Origin: Bacillus marasmi
Lineage (GTDB): Bacteria > Bacillota > Bacilli > Bacillales > Cytobacillaceae
Length of the DNA: 64,000 nucleotides
Assembly (NCBI RefSeq): GCF_902168435.1
Contig: NZ_LR656172.1
Coordinates: 124,001 to 188,000, forward strand
Direction of reading: 5' to 3'
Part shown: positions 33,890-41,034 of the stretch, one piece after another
How the letters are laid out: each line of letters starts with the position of its first letter
Numbering within the stretch: the stretch's first letter is position 1
The notes under the pieces: model-generated
The model's input: the letters and a program-made list of their open reading frames with translations, nothing else
Database searches by the model: none
Told to the model about the DNA's origin: nothing
Made by a program: the position numbers and the translations under genes

Positions 33890-33920
33890 GGGAAACGCAA
33901 GAACCGTCCCCCTGTTTCCC
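33890..33920 (+). repeat. GGGAAAC/GTTTCCC repeat inside the Crp/Fnr gene leader
   Basis: A well-conserved copy (GGGAAACGCAAGAACCGTCC, closing TGTTTCCC) between the predicted start point and the coding region, so it would be transcribed as a leader hairpin. Confidence 0.8.
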
Positions 33921-33949
33921 GCCTTTCCCCCTTAGGAGGTGTAGTAGCA

Positions 33950-34669
33950 ATGGATTGTAATGGAACACATCATCATTTTCGATGTCTTCATCATGGTGAT
34001 GATTCTTCTTCCAAATTGTGTGTATCTCTAGTCCCGATATTTAATCACTTGGAAGAGGAGCAAATGAAAGAAGTTATGGCGACGGCAAAATCTATTTCCT
34101 ATAGTAGAGGCGAAAGTGTATACCATGCTGGAAATCAATCTGCCTCATTATATATTGTGAACAAGGGGAAAATTAAGATTTACAGATTGTCCGAGGCTGG
34201 AAAAGAACAGATTGTGCGCATTTTAAACCCTGGCGATTTCACAGGAGAACTAGCTTTATTTAATGAAACCATCCATGAATCCTATGCGGAAGCAATCGAG
34301 GAGACAGAGGTTTGTCGGATTGAAAGGACGGACTTACATGAATTTCTGTTAAAATATCCATCGATATCCTTAAAATTTTTGGCGGAGTTTTCGAATCGCC
34401 TCGAAATTGCAGAAAAACAGGCAACCCGGTTTGCGACGGAGAAAGTGGAAACACGGATTGCCCAATTTTTAGCTGAATGCATCGATTCAGACAGCCAAAC
34501 AAAAGAGTTTATGTTACCGATGAGTAGAAAGCATCTAGCATCGTATTTAGGAACCTCACCGGAGACGTTGAGTCGAAAGCTCTATGAATTCGAGGAAATC
34601 GGGTATATCAAACAAAAGAAACATAAAAAAATAGAGATATTAGACTTAGAAGGCTTATTATCTTTATAA
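33950..34669 (+). CDS. Crp/Fnr-family transcription regulator
   Basis: A 239-residue regulator: cyclic-nucleotide-binding-like beta barrel (about 30-140, GNQSASLYIVNKGKIKIYRLSEAG and PGDFTGELALF), dimer helix, then a helix-turn-helix (MSRKHLASYLGTSPETLSRKLYEFEEIGYI). The recognition helix E-T-x-S-R is that of FNR proteins, matching the TTGAT-N4-ATCAA box upstream. The N-terminus is Cys/His-rich (MDCNGTHHHFRCLHHGDD) plus Cys in KLCVS, so an Fe-S or haem sensor is possible. It differs from B. subtilis Fnr, whose cluster ligands are C-terminal. Ribosome site AGGAGGTG. It may respond to oxygen or NO; self-activation is inferred. Confidence 0.88.
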   Translation: MDCNGTHHHFRCLHHGDDSSSKLCVSLVPIFNHLEEEQMKEVMATAKSISYSRGESVYHAGNQSASLYIVNKGKIKIYRLSEAGKEQIVRILNPGDFTGELALFNETIHESYAEAIEETEVCRIERTDLHEFLLKYPSISLKFLAEFSNRLEIAEKQATRFATEKVETRIAQFLAECIDSDSQTKEFMLPMSRKHLASYLGTSPETLSRKLYEFEEIGYIKQKKHKKIEILDLEGLLSL

Positions 34670-34754
34670 AAATAATCATGATATTTCGGGTTATTTTTAG
34701 AAAGCAGCACCACCAATATCGTTTTCCGTAACCCCAACGACAAAAAATCCATTG

Positions 34755-34797
34755 AAGCATCTGTTGTGTAAAAGCAGCAGATGCTTTTTTATTTTAT
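34755..34797 (+). terminator. Rho-independent terminator after the Crp/Fnr gene
   Basis: AAGCATCTG pairs with CAGATGCTTTTTT (interior GTTGTGTAAAAGCAG), followed by a T-rich run. It lies about 90 bases after the stop codon. Confidence 0.7.
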
Positions 34798-34829
34798 GGC
34801 TGTGTTAATGCATGTTGTTGTTTTTGGGC

Positions 34830-35077
34830 ACGTTGATCTTCGTTGCAGGCATGTAGACTCCTATGGGAGTAGCTGGCATGGGAGACACCACAGGCGCAAA
34901 GCGCCGAGGAGTTCGAAAAGCGGAAGCGGCTTGCTCAGGAGCGACAGGCATAAGACGAATCGCGCAAGAGACGTTAGTCTCTGGCGGGATTTGGCTTATG
35001 ACCCCGAGCTCCTAGCCGCTGGAGCTAGACAGGCTCCCAGTTAGCCCCATGAACCGCACGTGCCTGGAGCGGAAATC
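34830..35077. repeat. G+C-rich structured dispersed element
   Basis: A stretch clearly richer in G+C than its surroundings: GACTCCTATGGGAGTAGC, then GGCGCAAAGCGCCGAGGAG, GCGGAAGCGGCTTGC, GACGTTAGTCTCTGGCGGG, and CCTAGCCGCTGGAGCTAGAC, ending GCGGAAATCAACA. Several short self-complementary arms are visible (GGCGCAAAGCGCC, CTAGCCGCTGGAGCTAG). Related elements are common between Bacillus genes; an 87-codon open frame across it looks accidental. It may be a mobile non-coding element or encode a structured RNA. Confidence 0.6.
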
Positions 35078-35135
35078 AACATCCAAATTTTACACAGCTT
35101 ATTTTATAAAAATAGAAAAACTTGACCACGGTCAA

Positions 35136-35164
35136 TTAATAATGAGAATCATTATCATTATAAT
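35136..35164 (+). promoter_or_regulatory. Fur-box promoter of the mevalonate-kinase operon
   Basis: TTAATA (35136-35141), 17 bases, TATAAT (35159-35164). Within the spacer, AATAATGAGAATCATTATC (35138-35156) matches the 19-base Fur consensus at 17 positions. Fur bound here would block polymerase, so the operon should be on when iron is scarce. A TTGACC at 35122 is an alternative -35. Confidence 0.8.
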
Positions 35165-35233
35165 TAACCTATAGCAAAACCACAGCCCCAATAAATGTGA
35201 TTTTCCTCAAACGCTTAAAAGGAGTTGATGCTG

Positions 35234-35527
35234 TTGGTAGGTTCCAAGATAAAGAGTGTTCCGATTTCGCAAATCCAAGAATCCAAACCGGATCAAAGCA
35301 AACCAGTTCATATTGAGGTTTGGGAAGATCTTGTGAAAATAAAAAGCTTAATTCTATCGCTATTCATCTGCAGCACGACTTCATTAGCGGGATATTTTAT
35401 TGCGCCAAATCAAGCGCCAAAGCCGTTGTTTTTTGGCTTAATCGGTGCCCTAATCGGTTTTATTTTTTGCAGTATGATCATCAAACCAAAACGATTGATT
35501 CATGAAGTCACAAGGGAGGATTCATAA
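35234..35527 (+). CDS. Small two-helix membrane protein of the mevalonate operon
   Basis: About 97 residues. The ribosome site AAAAGGAG ends at 35224; the TTG at 35234 has the best spacing, with in-frame ATG (35228) and TTG (35225) too close. A hydrophilic N-terminal half (SVPISQIQESKPDQSKPVHIEVWEDL) is followed by two membrane helices (LILSLFICSTTSLAGYFI and PLFFGLIGALIGFIFCSMI) and a basic end. No family recognised. It lies two bases before a TctA-like permease gene, so it could take the role of the small TctB subunit, although it is shorter than usual. Confidence 0.7.
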   Translation: MVGSKIKSVPISQIQESKPDQSKPVHIEVWEDLVKIKSLILSLFICSTTSLAGYFIAPNQAPKPLFFGLIGALIGFIFCSMIIKPKRLIHEVTREDS

Positions 35528-35529
35528 GA

Positions 35530-36885
35530 GTGGATACAATCGTTATTTTTCAAATGATTGCGGCGGCGCTGATTGCTGCAGCAGCTTACACTGTGATTGG
35601 AATCGCACCTGGTACCGATGAAACGGCAACCATCGCCCCAGTCACATTGGCGCTTGTGCTATCAGGATTGCACCCTGCTGTGATTTTGTCCTTCTTTATC
35701 GCAGCGATTGTCGCCAGCAAATTAACCGATTCGATTCCCGTTGCTTTAGCGGGGATACCGGGAGGCGTTATGGCAACGCCGATGGTCGAGCACGCGATGA
35801 TTTTAAAGAAGCATGGGATGTCCGATGTAAGCATTCGCAAGATGGCGTCCGGCTCGGCGATTGGAACAATCGTTGCTGTACCAGTGAGCTTGTTATTGGC
35901 GAGCGCCTTAATTCCCGTCGCTGATGTGATCAAAGAATACGCTAATCCATTGTTTCTATTTGGGGCAATTTTTCTAGCACTTATGTCAAAAAATAGATGG
36001 CTGGCCCTGACGACGATCATACCGTTTGCGCTCTTAATACAAGGCCTGCGTCATTTGTACTGGGGAGTTGGAGCTGTCGCCGAAGGGACGAATGTGTTTG
36101 TATCGTTTTTCTTATGGATTACCATCGGTCCAGTCATTTTGAAATTATTTGAACTTTTAAATAAGGAAAAAAGAGATCAGTTAGAACGATTTGATGTGAA
36201 AACGATTCATCTAAATAAAACAACACACACAAATGGAATCCCGAATCCGTTCAATATTTTAACCAAACAGGAGCTGGGGATGAGTGCACTTGCTTCACTC
36301 ATTGGCTCTGTGACCTTTATTATGAGTCCGGTGGGGATGACGATTTTCTTAGGGGAGGTTTTTTCGAGCAAAGTCAAAGATCCGGTCAAGAAAGCAAGCT
36401 TGTCCATCGCTTGTATGGAGGCATTAGCGAATGCGACGTATATCGCTGGAACGTTAATCCCGTTAATTGCTTTAGGAATCCCGCTGTCACCAATGGCGAT
36501 AGGTCCAGCGAATGCCCTCTTTAATGCTCCGCCGGTCTTTACTTTGGAGCATAATATGCATCATATTCTCACAAACGCAGGCTTTGTTTGGGCTACGCTC
36601 ATCGGCGCCGTGATTGCCTTAACAATGACGTATTTTGTAACAATCAAGTACTCCCAGCAAATATGTGCATTTGTATTTAGACGAATTCCCCATGAGGCAA
36701 TCCTAGGCTTGTTCTTTAGTTTAGTGCTATTGCTTTCTTATATGGATGCCGGCTGGATTAATGTTGGCGGGGTTCTGTTAATTGGACTTGTCGCTGGCGT
36801 GCTTCATCGTTTGGGGGTAAATTACGGCGTTCAATTCATGGTTCTTTATTCTGCACCTTGGATTATTGAAAAATTAGTCGGTTAA
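35530..36885 (+). CDS. TctA-like (tripartite tricarboxylate transporter type) permease
   Basis: A 451-residue protein with about ten to twelve membrane helices and a GTG start (GGGAGG about 11 bases upstream). The TctA hallmarks are present in altered form: YTVIGIAPGTDETATIAP (usual pattern GxxPGxGxxxxxAxL), SKLTDSIPVALAGIPGGVMATPM and the internal repeat GIPLSPMAIGPANALFNAPP. It is a secondary transporter of carboxylates in the family; no periplasmic-type TctC protein is encoded here. Position directly before three mevalonate enzymes under a Fur box makes mevalonate (or a related short hydroxy acid) an attractive substrate. That is inference. Confidence 0.82.
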   Translation: MDTIVIFQMIAAALIAAAAYTVIGIAPGTDETATIAPVTLALVLSGLHPAVILSFFIAAIVASKLTDSIPVALAGIPGGVMATPMVEHAMILKKHGMSDVSIRKMASGSAIGTIVAVPVSLLLASALIPVADVIKEYANPLFLFGAIFLALMSKNRWLALTTIIPFALLIQGLRHLYWGVGAVAEGTNVFVSFFLWITIGPVILKLFELLNKEKRDQLERFDVKTIHLNKTTHTNGIPNPFNILTKQELGMSALASLIGSVTFIMSPVGMTIFLGEVFSSKVKDPVKKASLSIACMEALANATYIAGTLIPLIALGIPLSPMAIGPANALFNAPPVFTLEHNMHHILTNAGFVWATLIGAVIALTMTYFVTIKYSQQICAFVFRRIPHEAILGLFFSLVLLLSYMDAGWINVGGVLLIGLVAGVLHRLGVNYGVQFMVLYSAPWIIEKLVG

Positions 36886-36926
36886 TGTGGGACAAATCAT
36901 TCCGTTTAAGTAGGAGATGTAAGGTA

Positions 36927-37934
36927 ATGATCCAGTTAGCTCAAACATGCTCAATGGGCAGCGCGCACGGGAAGTTGATTTTGTTGGGGGAGCATTCAGT
37001 TGTCTATGGTATGCCGGCGATTGCTATTCCGTTCACATCGCTTAAAGTGTGGGCAACGGTAGAGGTGATACGAGGCCCATTAACGTTTAGTTGTGATTAT
37101 TTTCAGGGACCGCTAGCCGATGTCTCGATGAAAATGCGTGGCATCGCAACTTGCATCACTGAAGCGTTAACCATGCTTAACCAACAACAATCTGGTTTAT
37201 TGATTACGATTCATTCCTCAATTCCAATTGGGCGAGGCCTGGGTTCAAGTGCTGCGATTGCGCTGGCGATTGTCAAAAGCTTATTTGCTTTTTATAAAAT
37301 AAATCTTGATCATCATACGCTCATGTCGCTTGTCCATATCGCTGAAACATACGCGCATGGGAACCCTAGTGGCATCGATATGTATACAGCTTCAAGTGCT
37401 AAACCTCTTTGGTTTCAAAAAGGAAAGCCGATGGAGGCGCTGCATATAGCTCGTCCACTCTATATAGTAGTTGCCGACACTGGAAGGTTTGGAGATACCC
37501 ATTTGGCCGTATCAAATGTTAAGAAGGCTTTAATAAACCATCCGAAAAAAACAAAAGAATCCTTGGCGCAGTTGGAAATGCTTACGCATGAGGTGAGGTT
37601 TGCCTTGGCACAGGGTGAGCGAAAGCGCTTAGGAAGATTATTAGATTTTGCTCAAGCGGAGCTGACGGCAATCGGTGTAAGTGATGCTGGCATTAATCAT
37701 CTGATTGACGCGGCTCGAAATGCTGGTGCACTTGGCGCAAAGCTTACTGGAGGAGGTCTCGGTGGTTGTGTGCTGGCGCTTGCCGAGAGCTCAACGCACG
37801 CAAAGGCGCTGGCAAATAGGTTGCTGACTGCCGGGGCGAGTAATACTTGGTATTTTAAATTAGATGCAGGAAATGAAGGTGAGATCATTGATGAAGGCAA
37901 CCGCACGAGCTTATACAAATATTGCACTCATTAA
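36927..37934 (+). CDS. mvaK1: Mevalonate kinase
   Basis: About 335 residues of the GHMP kinase family: phosphorylates mevalonate to 5-phosphomevalonate with ATP. Motifs: AHGKLILLGEHSVVYG (about 13-28), the ATP loop PIGRGLGSSAAIA (100-112), HGNPSGIDMYT with the catalytic Asp (about 151), and GAKLTGGGLGGCV near the end. The ATG at 36927 has GGAG ten bases upstream. An in-frame ATG at 36885 overlaps the previous stop (TAATG) and could allow coupled initiation; the extra residues (WDKSFRLSRRCKV) are not family-like. First of three mevalonate genes in the order kinase, decarboxylase, phosphokinase found in Gram-positive cocci. Confidence 0.93.
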   Translation: MIQLAQTCSMGSAHGKLILLGEHSVVYGMPAIAIPFTSLKVWATVEVIRGPLTFSCDYFQGPLADVSMKMRGIATCITEALTMLNQQQSGLLITIHSSIPIGRGLGSSAAIALAIVKSLFAFYKINLDHHTLMSLVHIAETYAHGNPSGIDMYTASSAKPLWFQKGKPMEALHIARPLYIVVADTGRFGDTHLAVSNVKKALINHPKKTKESLAQLEMLTHEVRFALAQGERKRLGRLLDFAQAELTAIGVSDAGINHLIDAARNAGALGAKLTGGGLGGCVLALAESSTHAKALANRLLTAGASNTWYFKLDAGNEGEIIDEGNRTSLYKYCTH

Positions 37935-38907
37935 GTATTGGGGGAAGCGGGATGAATCTTTATTTTTACCAATGAACAGCAGCCTTTCGATTACGCTTGA
38001 TAAGTTCTATACAACGACGACTGTTGAATTCTGTTCATGTCTCTCCGTGGACGTGTTTGTCTTAAATAATCAACTTGCAAGCGAACATGATTTAGCTAAA
38101 ATTACCCGGTTTCTGGACCGAATTAGACAACTGTCAGGAAAAGGATATCGTGCCGTCGTGAATTCGACCAACAATGTGCCAACAGCGGCCGGCTTTGCTT
38201 CTTCGGCATCTGGCTTTGCGGCGTTAACAGCGGCGGCTTCAAAGGCGCTTGGACTTAACTTAGAAGGTGAAAACTTGTCAAAATTGGCCCGCCAAGGTTC
38301 TGGTTCTGCTTGTCGCTCCATCCATGGTGGATTCGTAGAATGGCAAAAAGGCGAAAAGCCAGATGGAACAGATTCATTTGCGAAGCCGATTATTAGTGAA
38401 AAGGATTGGGATTTGAGCATTCTATCCGTGCAACTTACATCCAAACCAAAAGCGATCACCAGTCGAGACGGAATGAAGCGGACCGTCATGACCTCCTCGT
38501 TTTATTCGGGGTGGCTGACGACCGTTGAACAAGATTTTCAAACAGCCAAGGAAGCGATTAAGGACCGAGATTTCGAAAAGCTTGGCACGGTCGCCGAGGC
38601 CAACGCCCTGAAAATGCATGCGACGACACTAGCTGCCAACCCGCCGTTTTCATATTGGACTAGCGCGACATTTGAAGTCATTCAAGAAGTGTATACGCTG
38701 CGGTCTATGGGGATTCAAGCCTACTTTACGATTGATGCTGGACCGAATGTGAAGATTCTTTGCCAGCCAAAGGATGAGCAGGCTGTGTTTGACGCCCTGA
38801 TCAAAGTACCAATTGTTCATGAGGTTCATATATGCCATCCTGGCCAAGGGGTCGAGTACTTATCTAATGTAAAACATTCAAAAACTTGTAGGGGTGAAAC
38901 GCAATGA
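37891..38907 (+). CDS. mvaD: Diphosphomevalonate decarboxylase
   Basis: About 338 residues from the ATG at 37891 (ribosome site GAAGGTGAG). It overlaps mvaK1 by 44 bases. Signature start RAYTNIALIKYWGKRDESL and LPMNSSLSITLD, phosphate loop GFASSASGFAAL, basic Ser/Arg segment SACRSIHGGFVEW, and the catalytic Asp in TIDAGPNVK. It converts mevalonate diphosphate to isopentenyl diphosphate with ATP, releasing CO2. It needs no Fe-S centre. Confidence 0.95.
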   Translation: MKATARAYTNIALIKYWGKRDESLFLPMNSSLSITLDKFYTTTTVEFCSCLSVDVFVLNNQLASEHDLAKITRFLDRIRQLSGKGYRAVVNSTNNVPTAAGFASSASGFAALTAAASKALGLNLEGENLSKLARQGSGSACRSIHGGFVEWQKGEKPDGTDSFAKPIISEKDWDLSILSVQLTSKPKAITSRDGMKRTVMTSSFYSGWLTTVEQDFQTAKEAIKDRDFEKLGTVAEANALKMHATTLAANPPFSYWTSATFEVIQEVYTLRSMGIQAYFTIDAGPNVKILCQPKDEQAVFDALIKVPIVHEVHICHPGQGVEYLSNVKHSKTCRGETQ

Positions 38908-40052
38908 CATATTCAAGTTATCGGGTAAAAGTTCCAGGTAAACTATTAATTGCTGGTGAATACTCTGTCCTTGAACCTAAGCAACAGGCAATTGTCGCTG
39001 CTGTCAATCGCTATCTCTCCGCTTATATCGAGCCAAGTAAGCAGAATCAGGTTTCGCTGCCGCAGTTGGGACTTCATTCTGTTTCTTGGAAAATCAAGAA
39101 TCGGGTTGTTCAGTTTAACCGAGGGGACGCCCGTTTGAAATATATTCAAAACGCCATCGAGGTGGCTCATCAATACTTAAAGGAACTTGGAATTTCAGTT
39201 CGGCCGTTTCATTTAACGATTAAAAGTGACCTGAATGACCCAACTACCGGGAAGAAATACGGATTAGGCTCGAGCGCGGCGGTGACAGTAGCAGTTATTT
39301 CAGCGATGCTCGTTTTATATTGTCCTAGAAACTCACAACCGACACTCGAACAAATCTTTAAGCTAGCAGCTCTTGCCCATTTACGGACGCAAAAAAATGG
39401 CTCGGGAGTAGATATTGCTGCCTCAACATACGGCGGTTGGATTTGTTACACCGCTTATCAACCTAAATGGGTTTTAGCACAAGCGCTAGAAGTCGATAAA
39501 CTAAGTGATTTAATTAATAAAACTTGGCCTGGTTTATCAATTAACCCGTTACAGCCACCAGCCCAATTAAGCCTATGCGTTGGTTGGACAGCAGAAGCGG
39601 CGTCTACTGCTCCGTTAATAAACGAGTTTAAAAAGTTTCAAGTTTGGAATAAAGCTGCATATGCTCGCTTTCTAGCAGAAAGCACGCAGGCCGTGACCCG
39701 CTTGATTCATAGTTTCAAAGAAGGAGATGGTCTTGGAGCAATTTCAAGCTTAACGCAAAATCGTAAAGCGTTGTCGATTGTTAGCGAGGAAGCCGGAATA
39801 TCAATTGAAACGCCAAAACTAAAAGCTTTATGCCAGATGGCTGAGGTGACTGGCAGCGGGAAATCGTCTGGTGCTGGCGCTGGTGATTGCGGCATAGCAT
39901 TTGTGCTGGGTGAAGAAGACCAAGTTGACGAGCTCCACCGCTTATGGAAAACTGCCGGAATCGTACCCTTGAAAATAACAGTATCACCAGAAGGAGCAAC
40001 AGCAACCGAATACAACTGCGAAGCCTCACTCAAACAATACCTAAGCTCCTAA
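38904..40052 (+). CDS. mvaK2: Phosphomevalonate kinase
   Basis: A 382-residue GHMP kinase: KVPGKLLIAGEYSVLEP (about 9-25), GKKYGLGSSAAVTVAV (about 117-132), SGVDIAASTYGGWI with the probable catalytic Asp, and SGKSSGAGAGDCGIAF near the end. It phosphorylates phosphomevalonate to mevalonate diphosphate. Its ATG overlaps the mvaD stop by four bases (ATGA), so the pathway genes are tightly coupled. With mvaK1 and mvaD it completes the route from mevalonate to isopentenyl diphosphate; HMG-CoA synthase and reductase are not in the window. Confidence 0.94.
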   Translation: MTYSSYRVKVPGKLLIAGEYSVLEPKQQAIVAAVNRYLSAYIEPSKQNQVSLPQLGLHSVSWKIKNRVVQFNRGDARLKYIQNAIEVAHQYLKELGISVRPFHLTIKSDLNDPTTGKKYGLGSSAAVTVAVISAMLVLYCPRNSQPTLEQIFKLAALAHLRTQKNGSGVDIAASTYGGWICYTAYQPKWVLAQALEVDKLSDLINKTWPGLSINPLQPPAQLSLCVGWTAEAASTAPLINEFKKFQVWNKAAYARFLAESTQAVTRLIHSFKEGDGLGAISSLTQNRKALSIVSEEAGISIETPKLKALCQMAEVTGSGKSSGAGAGDCGIAFVLGEEDQVDELHRLWKTAGIVPLKITVSPEGATATEYNCEASLKQYLSS

Positions 40053-40069
40053 AACGGCGCCACCAAAAC

Positions 40070-40137
40070 GGTGCCTGTCACCACCCGAATTTTGTCGAAT
40101 CAAACTCGGTGCCTGTCACCGCCCGAATTTTGTCGAA
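40070..40137 (+). repeat. Two GGTGCCTGTCACC-family copies between mvaK2 and the flavodoxin gene
   Basis: Copies at 40070-40099 and 40108-40137, period 38. They fill nearly all the gap. No promoter or Fur box is visible here, so the flavodoxin is probably read through from the mevalonate operon. Confidence 0.88.
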
Positions 40138-40168
40138 AATAAAAGATTTGTAGGGAGTGAGAAAATGA

Positions 40169-40624
40169 ATGAATATCATCATTATTTATACCAGTATGAC
40201 CGGTACTACGGAACAAATGGCCAATACCATTGCCGCGGAATTCATGAAGGCTGGCAAGAACGTGGTTATAAAAGATTCAATCGAAGCCCAAGCGGCGGAA
40301 TTGATTTCTTACGACATGATCCTAATCGGCAGTTATACGTGGGGAGATGGAGAGTTACCTGACGAGTTGGTCGATTTTTATGATGAATTGCGTAGTACAG
40401 ATTTAACTGGAAAAATTGTTGCGATATTTGGTGCTGGCGACTCAACCTATCCTCACTTTGCCACGGCAGTTGATATTCTGGAGGAAACGGCAAAAGGACA
40501 AGGCGGTCGAATCCTCATCGACGGTTTAAAAACGGATCGGGAATCAGAAGACATTCTCACAAGCAGTTGTCGCCTGTATAGTAAAAAACTAATCGAGGCG
40601 CTGGAGCTTGCGTGGATACATTGA
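40169..40624 (+). CDS. Flavodoxin (short chain)
   Basis: A 151-residue FMN electron carrier. FMN phosphate loop YTSMTGTTEQMA (about 7-18), the FMN-stacking loop GSYTWGDGELPDE, and the third loop FGAGDSTYPHF. In bacteria flavodoxins replace ferredoxin when iron is short, and related Bacillus genes (ykuN/ykuP) are Fur-controlled. An out-of-frame ATG at 40165 sits closer to the ribosome site (AGGGAGTGAG); the true start at 40169 gives the family N-terminus MNIIIIYTS. It is downstream of the Fur-box mevalonate operon, consistent with an iron-sparing role. Confidence 0.92.
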   Translation: MNIIIIYTSMTGTTEQMANTIAAEFMKAGKNVVIKDSIEAQAAELISYDMILIGSYTWGDGELPDELVDFYDELRSTDLTGKIVAIFGAGDSTYPHFATAVDILEETAKGQGGRILIDGLKTDRESEDILTSSCRLYSKKLIEALELAWIH

Positions 40625-40794
40625 AAACGCTGGATGATTCGTGATTTTTCCAAAATGTTACCAAATTTTATGGGTTAAGTGAATTGAAAATTGTGCAGAA
40701 AGAGAGGAGCGGTATCACTGCCTGTCCAATATTATCCATTGTATATTGTGAATTTGGTTTATTACTATAATCATTGAAAGTTTATTAAGAATAA

Positions 40795-40926
40795 TTTATA
40801 TAAAGGGAGAGCAGCATCCTCAATATGAAGGTGCTGCTTTCAAGTTGTACAAGGTTTATCGAAAGCCAGGAGTATGTGTGGATGGAATTATTGAGGTGTC
40901 GAGAGAATCTCCCTTCTTGTTTCCCC
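40795..40926. repeat. Diverged composite element type 2, copy 3
   Basis: Hairpin GAGCAGCATCCTCAATATG / AAGGTGCTGCTTTC (about 40806-40842), shortened spacer (GTTGTACAAGGTTTATCG) and a decayed repeat (GAGAGAATCTCCC, TTCTTGTTTCCCC, 40896-40926). It separates the flavodoxin gene from the collagen-like gene. The 40625-41034 gap shows nothing else I can name. Confidence 0.65.
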
Positions 40927-41034
40927 ATGCTAAGGAATCTAGAATGCTTACCCAACTTCGAAGGCAAAAATTGTCCAATCATTTATCTTGATATTCCATA
41001 TTATGTAAGGTCAAATATGTTTTGGGGTGAGTTT

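Noticed and set aside
34781-35044. 87-codon frame in the G+C-rich element
   Set aside because: Very Arg/Ser/His-rich, no ribosome site, and it follows the structured repeat rather than a protein pattern.
36885-36926. Extended N-terminus of mevalonate kinase
   Set aside because: The added residues are not family-like and a ribosome site precedes the ATG at 36927, although TAATG coupling keeps it possible.
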